Shown here: positions 16,960 through 25,576 of the stretch, piece after piece
How the letters are laid out: each line of letters begins with the position of its first letter
Numbering within the stretch: position 1 is the first letter of the stretch
Assembly (NCBI GenBank): GCA_037624485.1
Contig: JASJJC010000008.1
Location: forward strand, 21,465 to 85,464
DNA from: JAFMKE01 sp037624485
GTDB lineage: Bacteria; Bacteroidota; Bacteroidia; Chitinophagales; UBA8649
Reading direction: 5' to 3'
DNA: 64,000 bases
Notes under the pieces: generated by a model
Seen by the model: only the letters and a program-made list of their open reading frames with translations
What the model was told of the DNA's origin: nothing
The model's database searches: none
Program-made: the position numbers and the translations under genes

Positions 16960-18440
16960 AAAGTGTAAATATCATATTCCCCCATCAATTATTTGAACAA
17001 CATGAAATTCATGATAATGGATTTCCAATCTATTTAGTTGAAGAATACTTATATTTCAAAAAGCTTAAATTTCATAAACGTAAAATAGCTTATCATCGGG
17101 CTACTATGAAGTGCCATCAGGCTTATCTTGAAGCCAAAGGAATAACCGTGCACTATATAGCTAGTATTTCAGCAAATAGTGACATATGCATTCTTATCAA
17201 GCAGTTAGCTGACTCCTATAAAAAGATAGTTTTTATAGATCCAACAGACGATTGGTTAGAACAAAGATTGAAGGCAAGTATAGAAGAATCAAAATTAGCC
17301 TCCCTTAGCTATGAAAATCCGCTTTTCATAAATTCAAGAGATGATTTACAGACTTTTTTTAAGGCAAGTAAAAAGTCTTTTTTTCACACTACTTTTTACA
17401 AACAAGAAAGAAAGAAGCATGGAATTCTATTGGATAGCTTAGAACAACCCTTAGGAGGAAAATGGAGTTATGATGATGAAAATCGAAAGAAATATCCTCG
17501 AGGAAAAACTCCGCCTGCAATTAACTTTCTTGAAGGGAATGACTACTGGAAGGAAGCTGTAGCTTATACAGAGAAATATTTTCCTGATAATTATGGTAGC
17601 ATCAGCGAAAAATCCCTGTACCCCATTTCGCATGAAGAAACCCGCCGCTGGCTGATTGAATTTTTAAAAAATAGATTTGAGGAGTTTGGCCATTATGAAG
17701 ACGCCATATTAAAGGAACAATCACACCTGCATCATAGTTTGTTAACTCCTATGCTTAACATCGGCTTAATCAGCCCAAAGTATATTGTGAATGCAAGTAT
17801 TAGTTTTGCAAGAAAGCATGATATACCCCTTAACTCTTTAGAGGGCTTTATTCGGCAAATAATAGGTTGGCGAGAGTTTATTCGTGGAATGTACCAAGTT
17901 AAAGGAAGATATTCGCGAACAAGAAACTTTTGGGGTTTCAACCGTAAAATTCCCTCATCCTTTTATACAGGAAGCACAGGTATAGAACCGATCGATGAAA
18001 CCATAAAGAAAATTTTAAAGGATGGTTATTGTCATCATATCGAACGCTTGATGCTATTGGGTAATTTTATGCTGCTCTGTGAATTCCATCCCAATGAAGT
18101 CTATGAATGGTTTATGGAGATGTTTATTGATGCATATGATTGGGTAATGGTCCCTAATGTATATGGTATGAGCCAATTTGCCGATGGTGGATTATTTGCC
18201 ACCAAACCCTACATTAGCGGCTCTAACTATGTATTAAAAATGAGTAATTACAAGCGTGGAGATTGGCAAAAAACTTGGGATGGACTTTTTTGGAGGTTTA
18301 TGCATGTGCATCGTGACTTCTTTTCGAGCAACCATCGATTAGGCATGCTGGTCAGAAACTTAGACAAAATGGGTGTGGAAAAAAGAAGTACGCATATTTC
18401 AAATGCGGAATTCTTTTTAAAAAATTTGGAGAAAAAGTGA
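16956..18440 (+). CDS. Cryptochrome/photolyase family protein (COG3046 type)
   Basis: 494 aa, starting with TTG 16956 overlapping the DUF2256 stop. The N-terminal DPRP domain (about 1-150: VNIIFPHQLFEQHEIH, YHRATMKCHQAYLEAKGITV) is followed by the FAD domain: FIRQIIGWREFIRGMY, CHHIERLMLLGNFMLLCEFH, DAYDWVMVPNVYGMSQFADG and GLFATKPYISGSNYVLKMSN. Bacterial (6-4) photolyases of this group carry a [4Fe-4S] cluster held by a CxxC and a further Cys after this point. Here that stretch is NYKRGDWQKTWDGLFWRF, without cysteines, so the cluster is probably absent. Likely DNA repair or photoreception. Confidence 0.88.
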   Translation: MKSVNIIFPHQLFEQHEIHDNGFPIYLVEEYLYFKKLKFHKRKIAYHRATMKCHQAYLEAKGITVHYIASISANSDICILIKQLADSYKKIVFIDPTDDWLEQRLKASIEESKLASLSYENPLFINSRDDLQTFFKASKKSFFHTTFYKQERKKHGILLDSLEQPLGGKWSYDDENRKKYPRGKTPPAINFLEGNDYWKEAVAYTEKYFPDNYGSISEKSLYPISHEETRRWLIEFLKNRFEEFGHYEDAILKEQSHLHHSLLTPMLNIGLISPKYIVNASISFARKHDIPLNSLEGFIRQIIGWREFIRGMYQVKGRYSRTRNFWGFNRKIPSSFYTGSTGIEPIDETIKKILKDGYCHHIERLMLLGNFMLLCEFHPNEVYEWFMEMFIDAYDWVMVPNVYGMSQFADGGLFATKPYISGSNYVLKMSNYKRGDWQKTWDGLFWRFMHVHRDFFSSNHRLGMLVRNLDKMGVEKRSTHISNAEFFLKNLEKK

Positions 18441-18458
18441 AAATGAATCATTAAGTTT

Positions 18459-19232
18459 ATGCCAATGAAAATCCAACGTTTAAATATGGACAACACCTGG
18501 TTCATTGAGTTTGCGGGCTTGCGCATGCTGATTGACCCTTGGCTGTTTGGGCAAGAAGTAGACTTCTTCTCCTGGTTCAATACCCAATGGCATAGAACTG
18601 CACCCGTTTCGCTTGCTGAAGTACCTGATTTTGACCTTGTGCTAATCACACAAAAATATCCGGATCATTTTCACCAGGAAACATTGAAAAAGTTGCAACC
18701 CAAATTGGTGGTTGGTCCACAATCAATTGAAAATCAGTTGAACAAAATCTTGCCAGATTCGAATATTCTCTCTTTCAATGAAGGAATTCATGATATCCAT
18801 CAAAAAGGAATACGTATTCATCACCTGCCAAGCGCTAGGAAAATAGATCCCATTTATGATGCGCTTGTTATAGAAAATGGTGAGCAAAGTATTTTTTTAG
18901 CAAGCCATGGCTTCACTTCCATTGATCAATGGCAAAGCGCAATTAAGGAACACCCTCCAGTTCATGTCATGCTAAGTCCCTTCGACCATTACCAACTTCC
19001 ATTCTTTTTGGGTGGCACGGTTGCACCAGGAATTGAAGGACTTAGAAAGTTAGCAAAAAGTCTTAACCCTACCCATATTATTGCGACGCATGACGAGGAC
19101 AAGCATGCTAAAGGTTTGGTCAGTAAATTTGCTAAAATTACGAAAGCACCAAACTACGATAAATTGCAATCCTTTCCCGAATTGAAAAATAAAATTTTAC
19201 CTTTCACCAATTACAAAGCTTTAGAAATATGA
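18459..19232 (+). CDS. MBL-fold protein with degenerate metal site
   Basis: 257 aa. The overall pattern is that of UlaG-like metallo-beta-lactamase-fold proteins: NTWFIEFAGLRMLIDPWLFG, FDLVLITQKYPDHFHQETLK, HHLPSARKIDP, FLASHGFTS, LSPFDHYQLPFFLGGTVAPG and IIATHDEDKHAKG. The usual HxHxDH motif reads QKYPDH, so two of three metal-binding His are lost, while Asp-His and later His residues remain. Enzymatic activity is therefore doubtful or altered. It is 18 bp downstream of the cryptochrome, and its stop overlaps the next gene by 4 bp. Confidence 0.8.
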   Translation: MPMKIQRLNMDNTWFIEFAGLRMLIDPWLFGQEVDFFSWFNTQWHRTAPVSLAEVPDFDLVLITQKYPDHFHQETLKKLQPKLVVGPQSIENQLNKILPDSNILSFNEGIHDIHQKGIRIHHLPSARKIDPIYDALVIENGEQSIFLASHGFTSIDQWQSAIKEHPPVHVMLSPFDHYQLPFFLGGTVAPGIEGLRKLAKSLNPTHIIATHDEDKHAKGLVSKFAKITKAPNYDKLQSFPELKNKILPFTNYKALEI

Positions 19233-20095
19233 AGACTCGTTCAAATCATTTAATGCAAATTGTATTCATGTATATCATCATGGGTTTAAGCGGCTTCTTC
19301 TCATGGAAGTATATACCTATTGAAGAAGAAGTATTTCGATTTTTCGCCGCGCATATAGTGATGACTATTAACTGTTTTTTATTTTCACTCTTAAAAAACA
19401 ACTCTTCTGTATATGACGCTTTCTGGAGTGTGATCCCATTTTTCTTTTGTGTTATGTGGGCCATTATTCATTCAGAAACCCTCAACGTTTTCCATATTTT
19501 GACTTTAGGAACAGTGAGTCTGTGGTCATGGAGACTAACACTGAACTGGGCTAGGTCATGGGATGGTTTTGAACATGAAGATTGGCGATATATTGATTTA
19601 GCCAATAAGAGTGGGAAAATGTATCCTTTTGTAAATTTTTTAGGGATTCATCTCTTTCCTACAATCATGGTGTTTGCTAGTATGCTGCCCTTGTTTTATA
19701 TATTTTCAGACGCTAATCCAGACAAGATTATTTTTGCTTTGGGTATTTTCATCGCTTTGAGTGGTATCGGATTTGAACATTTCGCTGACAACGAATTGTT
19801 CCGCTTTAGAAAGCGACCAAATCCAAAGCAAGAAGAAATTCTTCAAACTGGATTATGGGGCATGTGTCGATACCCCAATTATTTAGGAGAATCACTATTT
19901 TGGATAGGTTTAGCTTTTATTGGACAGGCCTATCAAGCACCCTGGTATACAATTATTGGAAGTGTGGCTATGTTCCTAATGATCCGATTCATTTCAATCC
20001 CTATGAAGGAAGAACGAATGTTGGCAAGACGACCTTCTTTTGAAGCATATCAAGCGAAAACTCCTTTACTATTGCCAAAACTATTTAAGAAGTAG
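19229..20095 (+). CDS. DUF1295 / steroid-reductase-like membrane protein
   Basis: 288 aa, about seven membrane helices. The C-terminal part has the DUF1295 signature: EHFADNELFRFRKRPNPKQE, TGLWGMCRYPNYLGESLFWI and a final EERMLARRPSFEAYQ. DUF1295 belongs with steroid 5-alpha-reductases and isoprenylcysteine methyltransferases and is predicted to act on membrane lipids. In light-stress gene blocks such genes are common, which suggests modification of a lipid or carotenoid, but this is inference. It ends the block, overlapping the MBL gene by 4 bp. Confidence 0.82.
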   Translation: MKTRSNHLMQIVFMYIIMGLSGFFSWKYIPIEEEVFRFFAAHIVMTINCFLFSLLKNNSSVYDAFWSVIPFFFCVMWAIIHSETLNVFHILTLGTVSLWSWRLTLNWARSWDGFEHEDWRYIDLANKSGKMYPFVNFLGIHLFPTIMVFASMLPLFYIFSDANPDKIIFALGIFIALSGIGFEHFADNELFRFRKRPNPKQEEILQTGLWGMCRYPNYLGESLFWIGLAFIGQAYQAPWYTIIGSVAMFLMIRFISIPMKEERMLARRPSFEAYQAKTPLLLPKLFKK

Positions 20096-20125
20096 ATTGT
20101 ATTGTTGTTAATATGGAGTTTTATT

Positions 20126-20141
20126 TTTAGATTTGTCTAAA
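20126..20141. promoter_or_regulatory. Distal DtxR/MntR-type operator
   Basis: TTTAGATTTGTCTAAA is a perfect 6-4-6 inverted repeat. It lies 28 bp upstream of the ZIP transporter start. Form and context (a DtxR-family regulator two genes downstream) support a metal-regulated operator. Confidence 0.65.
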
Positions 20142-20147
20142 TATTAA

Positions 20148-20163
20148 TTTAGATTATACTAAA
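20148..20163. promoter_or_regulatory. Proximal DtxR/MntR-type operator
   Basis: TTTAGATTATACTAAA repeats the distal palindrome with one altered outer pair. It is 22 bp away centre to centre, about two helix turns, so two regulator dimers could bind the same face. It ends 6 bp before the ZIP start codon. Confidence 0.62.
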
Positions 20164-20169
20164 AATAAA

Positions 20170-21036
20170 ATGATGTTGGAGCAAATAACAGAATACTTCG
20201 CACAATTGCATCCTATAAAAGCGGCTTTTCTTGCAGGCTTATTTACTTGGACATTAACCGCAATTGGGGCAAGCTTGGTATTTTTCTTTAAAACTTCTAA
20301 CCGAAAATTTTTAGATGCCTCCTTGGGGTTTACAGGGGGAGTTATGATTGCTGCAAGTTTTTGGTCATTACTAGCGCCCGCTATACATTACGTGGAACTT
20401 CAAAATGAATTAGGCTTAAGCACAACACCCTCATGGTTTGCACCAGCGATTGGTTTTTTAGCTGGCGCACTTACCCTATTTGCTTTAGATAAGATCATCC
20501 CACACCTGCATATATTTTCTAAACGGGAAGAAGCGGAAGGCGTAAAAACAAATTGGCAAAAAACAATTCTTTTAGTGTTGGCCATTGCACTGCATAATAT
20601 TCCAGAAGGATTGGCTGTCGGGGTAGCCTTTGGCGCTTTAGCTAACCCTGAGTTACTAGGAATGGAAGGCCAAAATGTATTTACTATTGGTTCAGCAGTA
20701 GCATTAGCTATTGGCATTGGTATTCAAAATTTCCCTGAGGGATTTGCTGTTTCTATGCCTTTAAGAAGACAAGGAGTAAGCGCATTTAAATCCTGGCAAT
20801 GGGGGCAACTTTCTGCCATCGTTGAACCTATATTCGCGGTTATCGGAGCCGCTATTGTACTTACCGTTCTTCCGATACTACCTTATGCCCTTGCTTTTGC
20901 CGCAGGTGCAATGATTTTTATAGTTGTAGAAGAAGTAATTCCGGAAAGCCAACGCGGCGGGAATACAGACTTAGCCACTATGGGACTAATATGTGGTTTC
21001 ATAGTAATGATGATATTGGATGTAGCCTTGGGATAA
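20170..21036 (+). CDS. ZIP-family metal transporter
   Basis: 288 aa, about eight membrane helices. The metal-binding helices carry HNIPEG at 142-147 and QNFPEG at 186-191, typical of ZIP/GufA-type transporters. A later EEVIPES on the last helices also fits. ZIP proteins import Zn, Fe or Mn. The two upstream DtxR-type palindromes and the nearby MntR-like regulator suggest Mn or Fe import under repression (inference). The start has two consecutive ATG codons; either is possible. The next gene follows after 15 bp. Confidence 0.88.
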   Translation: MMLEQITEYFAQLHPIKAAFLAGLFTWTLTAIGASLVFFFKTSNRKFLDASLGFTGGVMIAASFWSLLAPAIHYVELQNELGLSTTPSWFAPAIGFLAGALTLFALDKIIPHLHIFSKREEAEGVKTNWQKTILLVLAIALHNIPEGLAVGVAFGALANPELLGMEGQNVFTIGSAVALAIGIGIQNFPEGFAVSMPLRRQGVSAFKSWQWGQLSAIVEPIFAVIGAAIVLTVLPILPYALAFAAGAMIFIVVEEVIPESQRGGNTDLATMGLICGFIVMMILDVALG

Positions 21037-21051
21037 AATAAATTTATTATT

Positions 21052-21846
21052 ATGTTAAAAAGAATCTATTTAATTGTATTTATAGTTTTATCAGTTCAAC
21101 TAGCCTGCGCTCAGGAATCCATTGTAACCGATAGACCAGATCAAACAGAATCATCCTTAACAATACCTCATAAAAGTTTTCAAATCGAAAGTGGTTTTGG
21201 CTTTTATTTCACTAATAATTCAACAAGTATTTCAACACCTAATACGCTGTTTCGACTTGGGGTTTCGCGATTTTTTGAATTGAGATTTTTTAATGAAGTA
21301 CTGATAAACAAACCCATTTTAACCGAAAAGGAGAAGGGAATTAGTGATTTACAGTTTGGCTTTAAATGGCAACTTTTCAAAAAAGATGACAATAAAACAA
21401 GCATTGGGTTTCTTAGTCACTTAATCGTCCCAAGCGGTTCAAAAAGTTTGAGTAATAATAGTTGGGGAAATACAAGTAGGATATTATTTGCCCATCAATT
21501 AACGGATCAAACCTCATTAGGCTACAATCTGGGATACACCTATTTGAATAGCTTAAAAGGAAACTTAATTTATACACTATCCTGTGCACATTCAATTACC
21601 GATAAGTTTGCTGTTTTTGCAGAGATATATGGCAATTTAATTGAGTTTGAAAAAATTATGGCCAATGGAGATGCTGGATTCACCTTCTTGATAAAACCTA
21701 ATATTCAATTAGATGCTTCTTATGGCTTAGGGTTTAATGAAAAGATGAATTTCTTTAGTTTGGGCGTAAGTTGGAATATTGCACCTAAGAATTCACCTTC
21801 TTTACTAACAGGGAATTTGCTACATGCAAGGAAATCACAACCTTAA
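21052..21846 (+). CDS. Outer-membrane beta-barrel protein, probably a metal-regulated porin
   Basis: 264 aa. The signal peptide ends at about ACAQ (residue 20). The mature protein begins ESIVTDRPDQTESSLTIP, a segment typical of transporter-type barrels of Bacteroidota, and continues with alternating amphipathic strands (FQIESGFGFYF, ISDLQFGFKWQLF, SLGYNLGYTYL, LDASYGLGFN). It ends without a clear aromatic C-terminus. It lies 15 bp after the ZIP gene, so the pair probably moves metal across both membranes (inference). The 3' end overlaps the convergent regulator gene by 62 bp. Confidence 0.75.
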   Translation: MLKRIYLIVFIVLSVQLACAQESIVTDRPDQTESSLTIPHKSFQIESGFGFYFTNNSTSISTPNTLFRLGVSRFFELRFFNEVLINKPILTEKEKGISDLQFGFKWQLFKKDDNKTSIGFLSHLIVPSGSKSLSNNSWGNTSRILFAHQLTDQTSLGYNLGYTYLNSLKGNLIYTLSCAHSITDKFAVFAEIYGNLIEFEKIMANGDAGFTFLIKPNIQLDASYGLGFNEKMNFFSLGVSWNIAPKNSPSLLTGNLLHARKSQP

Positions 21847-22453
21847 GCTTATTTTCTAAATGTAACTCCTGGGATTGATCAAAAGGAAACTTGCTGCCCA
21901 ATTTAACCTTTGCTCCTAAGTTTAATCCTTGTTGATTGAGATATTGGAGGAATTCTACTGAACTATCAGACACTCCCATAAGTATGAGTTCATCGTTCTC
22001 ACTGAAACTAGATAGTTTTTTTAAGGCTAATCTTTGAATATTTCCCGCAGCATCAGGAATCGGATCACCATGAGGATCTGACTTAGGAAAGCCCAAAAAC
22101 TGGTCTAATTTAAGAATCAATTCGGGTGACTTAACATGCTCCAATTGTTCAGCAACCTCATGTACTTGATCCCATCTAAAGCCAAGCTTGTCGACTAAAA
22201 AAAATTCCCAAAGTCGATGTTTTCTTACCAGTCCAACAGCAATAATTTCGCCTTTTTTACTCAAAAAGGCACCCTTATACTTTTCATAAATCACTAAATC
22301 CTTATCAGCCAATCGCTTAATCATATCAGAAACCGAAGCTGCACTTGTTTCCATTCTTGCAGAAATTGCATTAGTTGAAGCTGCTGCTTCACCATCATTG
22401 CAGATATAGTACAATGCCTTTAAATAATTCTCTTCCGTTTCAGACAGATTCAT
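21785..22453 (-). CDS. DtxR/MntR-family metal-dependent transcriptional regulator
   Basis: 222 aa. The N-terminal winged helix (about 1-65: SETEENYLKALYYICNDG, TNAISARMETSAASVSDMIK) leads to a metal-binding dimerisation domain (about 70-140: VRKHRLWEFFLVDKLGFRWD, HEVAEQLEHVKSPEL, HGDPIPD). A C-terminal SH3/FeoA-like domain (about 150-222) makes it the long DtxR/IdeR-like form. Such proteins repress uptake genes when Mn or Fe is abundant. The palindromes upstream of the neighbouring ZIP gene are the likely targets. Confidence 0.88.
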   Translation of the reverse strand: MNLSETEENYLKALYYICNDGEAAASTNAISARMETSAASVSDMIKRLADKDLVIYEKYKGAFLSKKGEIIAVGLVRKHRLWEFFLVDKLGFRWDQVHEVAEQLEHVKSPELILKLDQFLGFPKSDPHGDPIPDAAGNIQRLALKKLSSFSENDELILMGVSDSSVEFLQYLNQQGLNLGAKVKLGSKFPFDQSQELHLENKLKVVISLHVANSLLVKKVNS

Positions 22454-22493
22454 AAGGTAAAGATAAGAAAGCCCATAATACTATTACATTCCT

Positions 22494-22520
22494 ATTAACA
22501 ATTTAACTTATGTTGTTAAT
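22494..22520. repeat. Inverted repeat between the divergent regulator and ppx-like genes
   Basis: ATTAACAA at 22494-22501 and TTGTTAAT at 22513-22520 are perfect inverted arms separated by 11 bp. The element is AT-rich with no T tract, so an operator is more likely than a terminator. TTGTTAAT also occurs at 20105-20112 ahead of the ZIP operators. Confidence 0.35.
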
Positions 22521-22574
22521 ACTTAAGTGAGCTTCGCTTTGGTATATTAAGTTCAAAGGAGCATATTTAGATAT

Positions 22575-23450
22575 ATGAAAATGAAGAAAATTGCAGCTAT
22601 TGACATTGGCTCAAATGCAATGCGCTTATTGATCAACAATGTCATTGAGTATCAAGGAAGAAAATTATTTAAAAAAGTAGATATCGTTCGAGTCCCAATT
22701 CGTTTGGGTACTGAAGCATTTAAAGAACAAATGATAAGTGACTACACTAGAAATCGTTTACTAAATGCCCTATATGCCTTCAAGCATCTAATGGAAGCTC
22801 AGGAAGTTGCCTTGTATAGGGGATGCGCCACAAGTGCGATGAGAGAAGCTAAAAATGGTGTGGAGATTATCCAACAAATCAAACAAGAAACCGGTCTGAA
22901 GATTGAAATAATCAACGGTAAAGAAGAGGCTGAAATCATTTATGCAAATCACATTGAAAAATTAATTGATGATAAGCAGGCATATCTCTATGTCGATGTG
23001 GGCGGCGGTAGTACTGAAATTACTTACTTCAAAAATGGTAATGTAGCGGATTCTCGTTCCTTCAATATAGGTACAATCCGTATTCTTAATGATATGGTTA
23101 AAACATCCAAATGGGAGGATTTGCACGCATGGCTAGATGACATTTTAAAGGGGCAACATGTTCAATTAATTGGCTCCGGGGGCAATATTAATAAGGTGGC
23201 TAAAATTTCTAAAAAAGACCCTAAGGAGCCATTAAGCTACGATTACATCAAAGGATATTATGACACCCTTAGATCGCATACCTATGAAGAGCGTATTTTA
23301 AAATTAGACCTCAATCCAGATAGAGCAGATGTTATTATTCCCGCTATGAAGATTTTTGTTAATATCATGAAGTGGACAAAATCCAAGCAAATTTATGTCC
23401 CGAAAGTTGGATTGGCAGATGGGATTATCAAGCAGTTAGCTGGAGTTTAA
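22575..23450 (+). CDS. Ppx/GppA-family phosphatase (exopolyphosphatase-like)
   Basis: 291 aa, the short single-module form. Actin-like ATPase-fold motifs: IAAIDIGSNAMRLLI near the N-terminus, RGCATSAMREAKNG, INGKEEAEIIY and the phosphate-binding YVDVGGGSTEITYF, then LIGSGGNINKVAKI. Relatives hydrolyse polyphosphate or pppGpp. Nothing in the sequence separates these activities, and no ppk is adjacent. Divergent from the MntR-like regulator. Confidence 0.88.
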   Translation: MKMKKIAAIDIGSNAMRLLINNVIEYQGRKLFKKVDIVRVPIRLGTEAFKEQMISDYTRNRLLNALYAFKHLMEAQEVALYRGCATSAMREAKNGVEIIQQIKQETGLKIEIINGKEEAEIIYANHIEKLIDDKQAYLYVDVGGGSTEITYFKNGNVADSRSFNIGTIRILNDMVKTSKWEDLHAWLDDILKGQHVQLIGSGGNINKVAKISKKDPKEPLSYDYIKGYYDTLRSHTYEERILKLDLNPDRADVIIPAMKIFVNIMKWTKSKQIYVPKVGLADGIIKQLAGV

Positions 23451-23515
23451 GCACTACTTAGACTTTTTAATAAAAGAATATGCTATGATTAGATATGTCT
23501 CTTCATCAATTTCAT

Positions 23516-23523
23516 TAAATTTG
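23516..23523 (+). promoter_or_regulatory. glyS: Bacteroidota -7 box for glyS
   Basis: TAAATTTG, a full TAnnTTTG match, ends 21 bp before the glyS ATG. Confidence 0.5.
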
Positions 23524-23544
23524 ATGCTTTAACCCACAACAATT

Positions 23545-25080
23545 ATGGCTCAACAAGATGATTTGTTCAAAAATATAGTATCACATGCCAAGGAATATGG
23601 CTTTGTTTTTCAATCTTCAGAAATATACGATGGCCTAGGTGCTGTATATGATTATGGACCAAATGGAAGTGAGTTAAAAAATAATATTAAAACCTATTGG
23701 TGGAAAGCGATGGTGCAAATGCACGAAAACATTGTTGGTATTGACTCCGCCATTTTTATGGACCCTCAAGTTTGGAAAGCTAGCGGACATGTCGATGCAT
23801 TTAACGACCCACTAATAGACAATAAGGATAGTAAGAAAAGGTATCGTGCAGATGTTCTGGTAGAAGATCACATCGAAAAAATTAATCAAAAGATTTTGAA
23901 GGATGTAATCAAAGCGGCTAAACGTTTTGGAGAAGATTTTAATGAAAAGGAGTTTCGATCTACTAACCCTAATGTAACGAGAAGACAAGAAGAAATTGAT
24001 GGCATTGAAGCGAGGATGAAAGCTGCTTTAGAGAATGAAGATTTAGTAGATTTCAAAGCTTTAATCGAAGACCTAGGCATCGCTTGTCCTGTTTCAGGAA
24101 GTAAGAATTGGACCGATGTGCGTCAATTTAATTTGATGTTCAACACCCAACTGGGCAACATTGCAGGAGAAGAAGGTAAGTTATACCTCCGACCAGAGAC
24201 CGCTCAAGGAATTTTTGTCAACTTCCTAAATGTCCTGAATACCTCTCGTCAGCGAATCCCTTTTGGTATTGCCCAAATTGGTAAAGCATTCAGAAATGAA
24301 ATCGTTGCACGACAATTCATATTTAGAATGCGTGAATTTGAACAAATGGAAATGCAATTTTTTGTAAGACCAGGCGAACAAGAAAAATGGTATACCTACT
24401 GGAAAGAAGCTCGATTGAAATGGCATAAAGCTTTGGGTTTGGGTAATGAAAACTATCGTTTTCACGACCATCTAAAACCTGCTCACTATGCAGATAATGC
24501 CTTGGATATTGAATTTAACTTCCCATTTGGTTTCAAAGAATTAGAAGGAGTGCACTCACGTACAGATTTTGATTTGACACAGCATCAAGAATTAAGTGGC
24601 AAAAAGCTGCAATACTTTGATCCTGAACTACAAGAAAGTTATGTCCCCTATGTTGTCGAGACCTCAATAGGTCTTGATAGAATGTTCTTAGCTACCTTGA
24701 GTTCTTGCTATAAAAATGAAGATTTAGGTGAAGGTAACTCGCGAGTTGTTTTGGCCTTACCTCCTGTTTTGGCTCCAGTTAAAGTAGCTATTTTCCCATT
24801 GACTAAAAAAGACGGCTTACCGGATAAGGCGCGAGAAATATTCAATCAACTTCGTTTGGACTTGAACTGTCAATATGAAGAAAAGGATAATATCGGAAAA
24901 CGCTACCGTCGACAAGATGCTATCGGAACGCCATATTGCATTACTGTAGATCATCAAACGCTTGAAGATAACACAGTCACTATTCGCGAAAGAGACTCCA
25001 TGGAACAAGAGCGTATATCTATCGATCAAGTAAGGCAAGTTGCCTTAGAAAGATGCAGCTGGGGGAAAATACTACAGTAA
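23545..25080 (+). CDS. glyS: Glycine--tRNA ligase, dimeric (eukaryote-like) type
   Basis: 511 aa, class II aminoacyl-tRNA synthetase of the single-chain alpha-2 type. Motifs: FQSSEIYDGLGAVYDYGPNG at the N-terminus, YLRPETAQGIFVNFLN, PFGIAQIGKAFRNEI (motif 2), REFEQMEMQFFVRPG, and YVVETSIGLDRMFLA (motif 3). The C-terminal anticodon-binding domain starts near LAPVKVAIFPL and ends IRERDSMEQERISI. It charges tRNA-Gly; a tRNA-Gly gene lies in this window at 63442. Complete and high confidence. Confidence 0.96.
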   Translation: MAQQDDLFKNIVSHAKEYGFVFQSSEIYDGLGAVYDYGPNGSELKNNIKTYWWKAMVQMHENIVGIDSAIFMDPQVWKASGHVDAFNDPLIDNKDSKKRYRADVLVEDHIEKINQKILKDVIKAAKRFGEDFNEKEFRSTNPNVTRRQEEIDGIEARMKAALENEDLVDFKALIEDLGIACPVSGSKNWTDVRQFNLMFNTQLGNIAGEEGKLYLRPETAQGIFVNFLNVLNTSRQRIPFGIAQIGKAFRNEIVARQFIFRMREFEQMEMQFFVRPGEQEKWYTYWKEARLKWHKALGLGNENYRFHDHLKPAHYADNALDIEFNFPFGFKELEGVHSRTDFDLTQHQELSGKKLQYFDPELQESYVPYVVETSIGLDRMFLATLSSCYKNEDLGEGNSRVVLALPPVLAPVKVAIFPLTKKDGLPDKAREIFNQLRLDLNCQYEEKDNIGKRYRRQDAIGTPYCITVDHQTLEDNTVTIRERDSMEQERISIDQVRQVALERCSWGKILQ

Positions 25081-25219
25081 TATAACCATCTCCACATTAG
25101 GAAGCAGCTAGGATTCAAATCAAAAATATTTCACCCGTATTTTTAATGCCAGCAAAAACTGACTGATATCAACCTGTCACAAAGCTGCGGCTGCGACTGA
25201 TATTCCATGCCACAATTAT

Positions 25220-25567
25220 TTATGTCATTAAATTTATTGATGCCCAAAATATGTACATATTTAAAGCCATATAAAAAAAAGCTGGCAAAGAAACCCGAAT
25301 GCTATCTTTTAACTTTAATCTTACCATGAGGCCAGCGAACATTAGTAATGCAAGACCGAGCGATGAAATCATTAGAATAAAATAAAATTTAAGTCCTACT
25401 AATAAACCTAAAGCTCCCATAATCTCTAATACAACAGTGGTTAATCCCATTTTTTCCAGACCAAACCGTTTAAATTCACTTTTCATATGCGGTGAATTAA
25501 AATAGGAAAATGCATAAGCAAAAAAGGAAAAACTTGATATTAAAACACACGTTATAATTATGTACAT
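25220..25567 (-). CDS. DoxX-like small membrane protein
   Basis: 115 aa with four predicted membrane helices. The segments FKRFGLEKMGLTTVVLEIMG, ALGLLVGLKFYFILMISSLG and MVRLKLKDS fit the DoxX-like family. Members are linked to respiration or redox stress, but most have no known role. It follows a paralogous-looking gene after 9 bp and shares its topology, so the two may form a hetero-oligomer (inference). Confidence 0.7.
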   Translation of the reverse strand: MYIIITCVLISSFSFFAYAFSYFNSPHMKSEFKRFGLEKMGLTTVVLEIMGALGLLVGLKFYFILMISSLGLALLMFAGLMVRLKLKDSIRVSLPAFFYMALNMYIFWASINLMT

Positions 25568-25576
25568 CCTTATCTA

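Noticed and set aside
20126..20163. Tandem palindromes as a terminator of the DUF1295 gene
   Set aside because: The arms are AT-rich, there is no T tract in the right place, and the repeats abut the ZIP start codon, which fits operators better.
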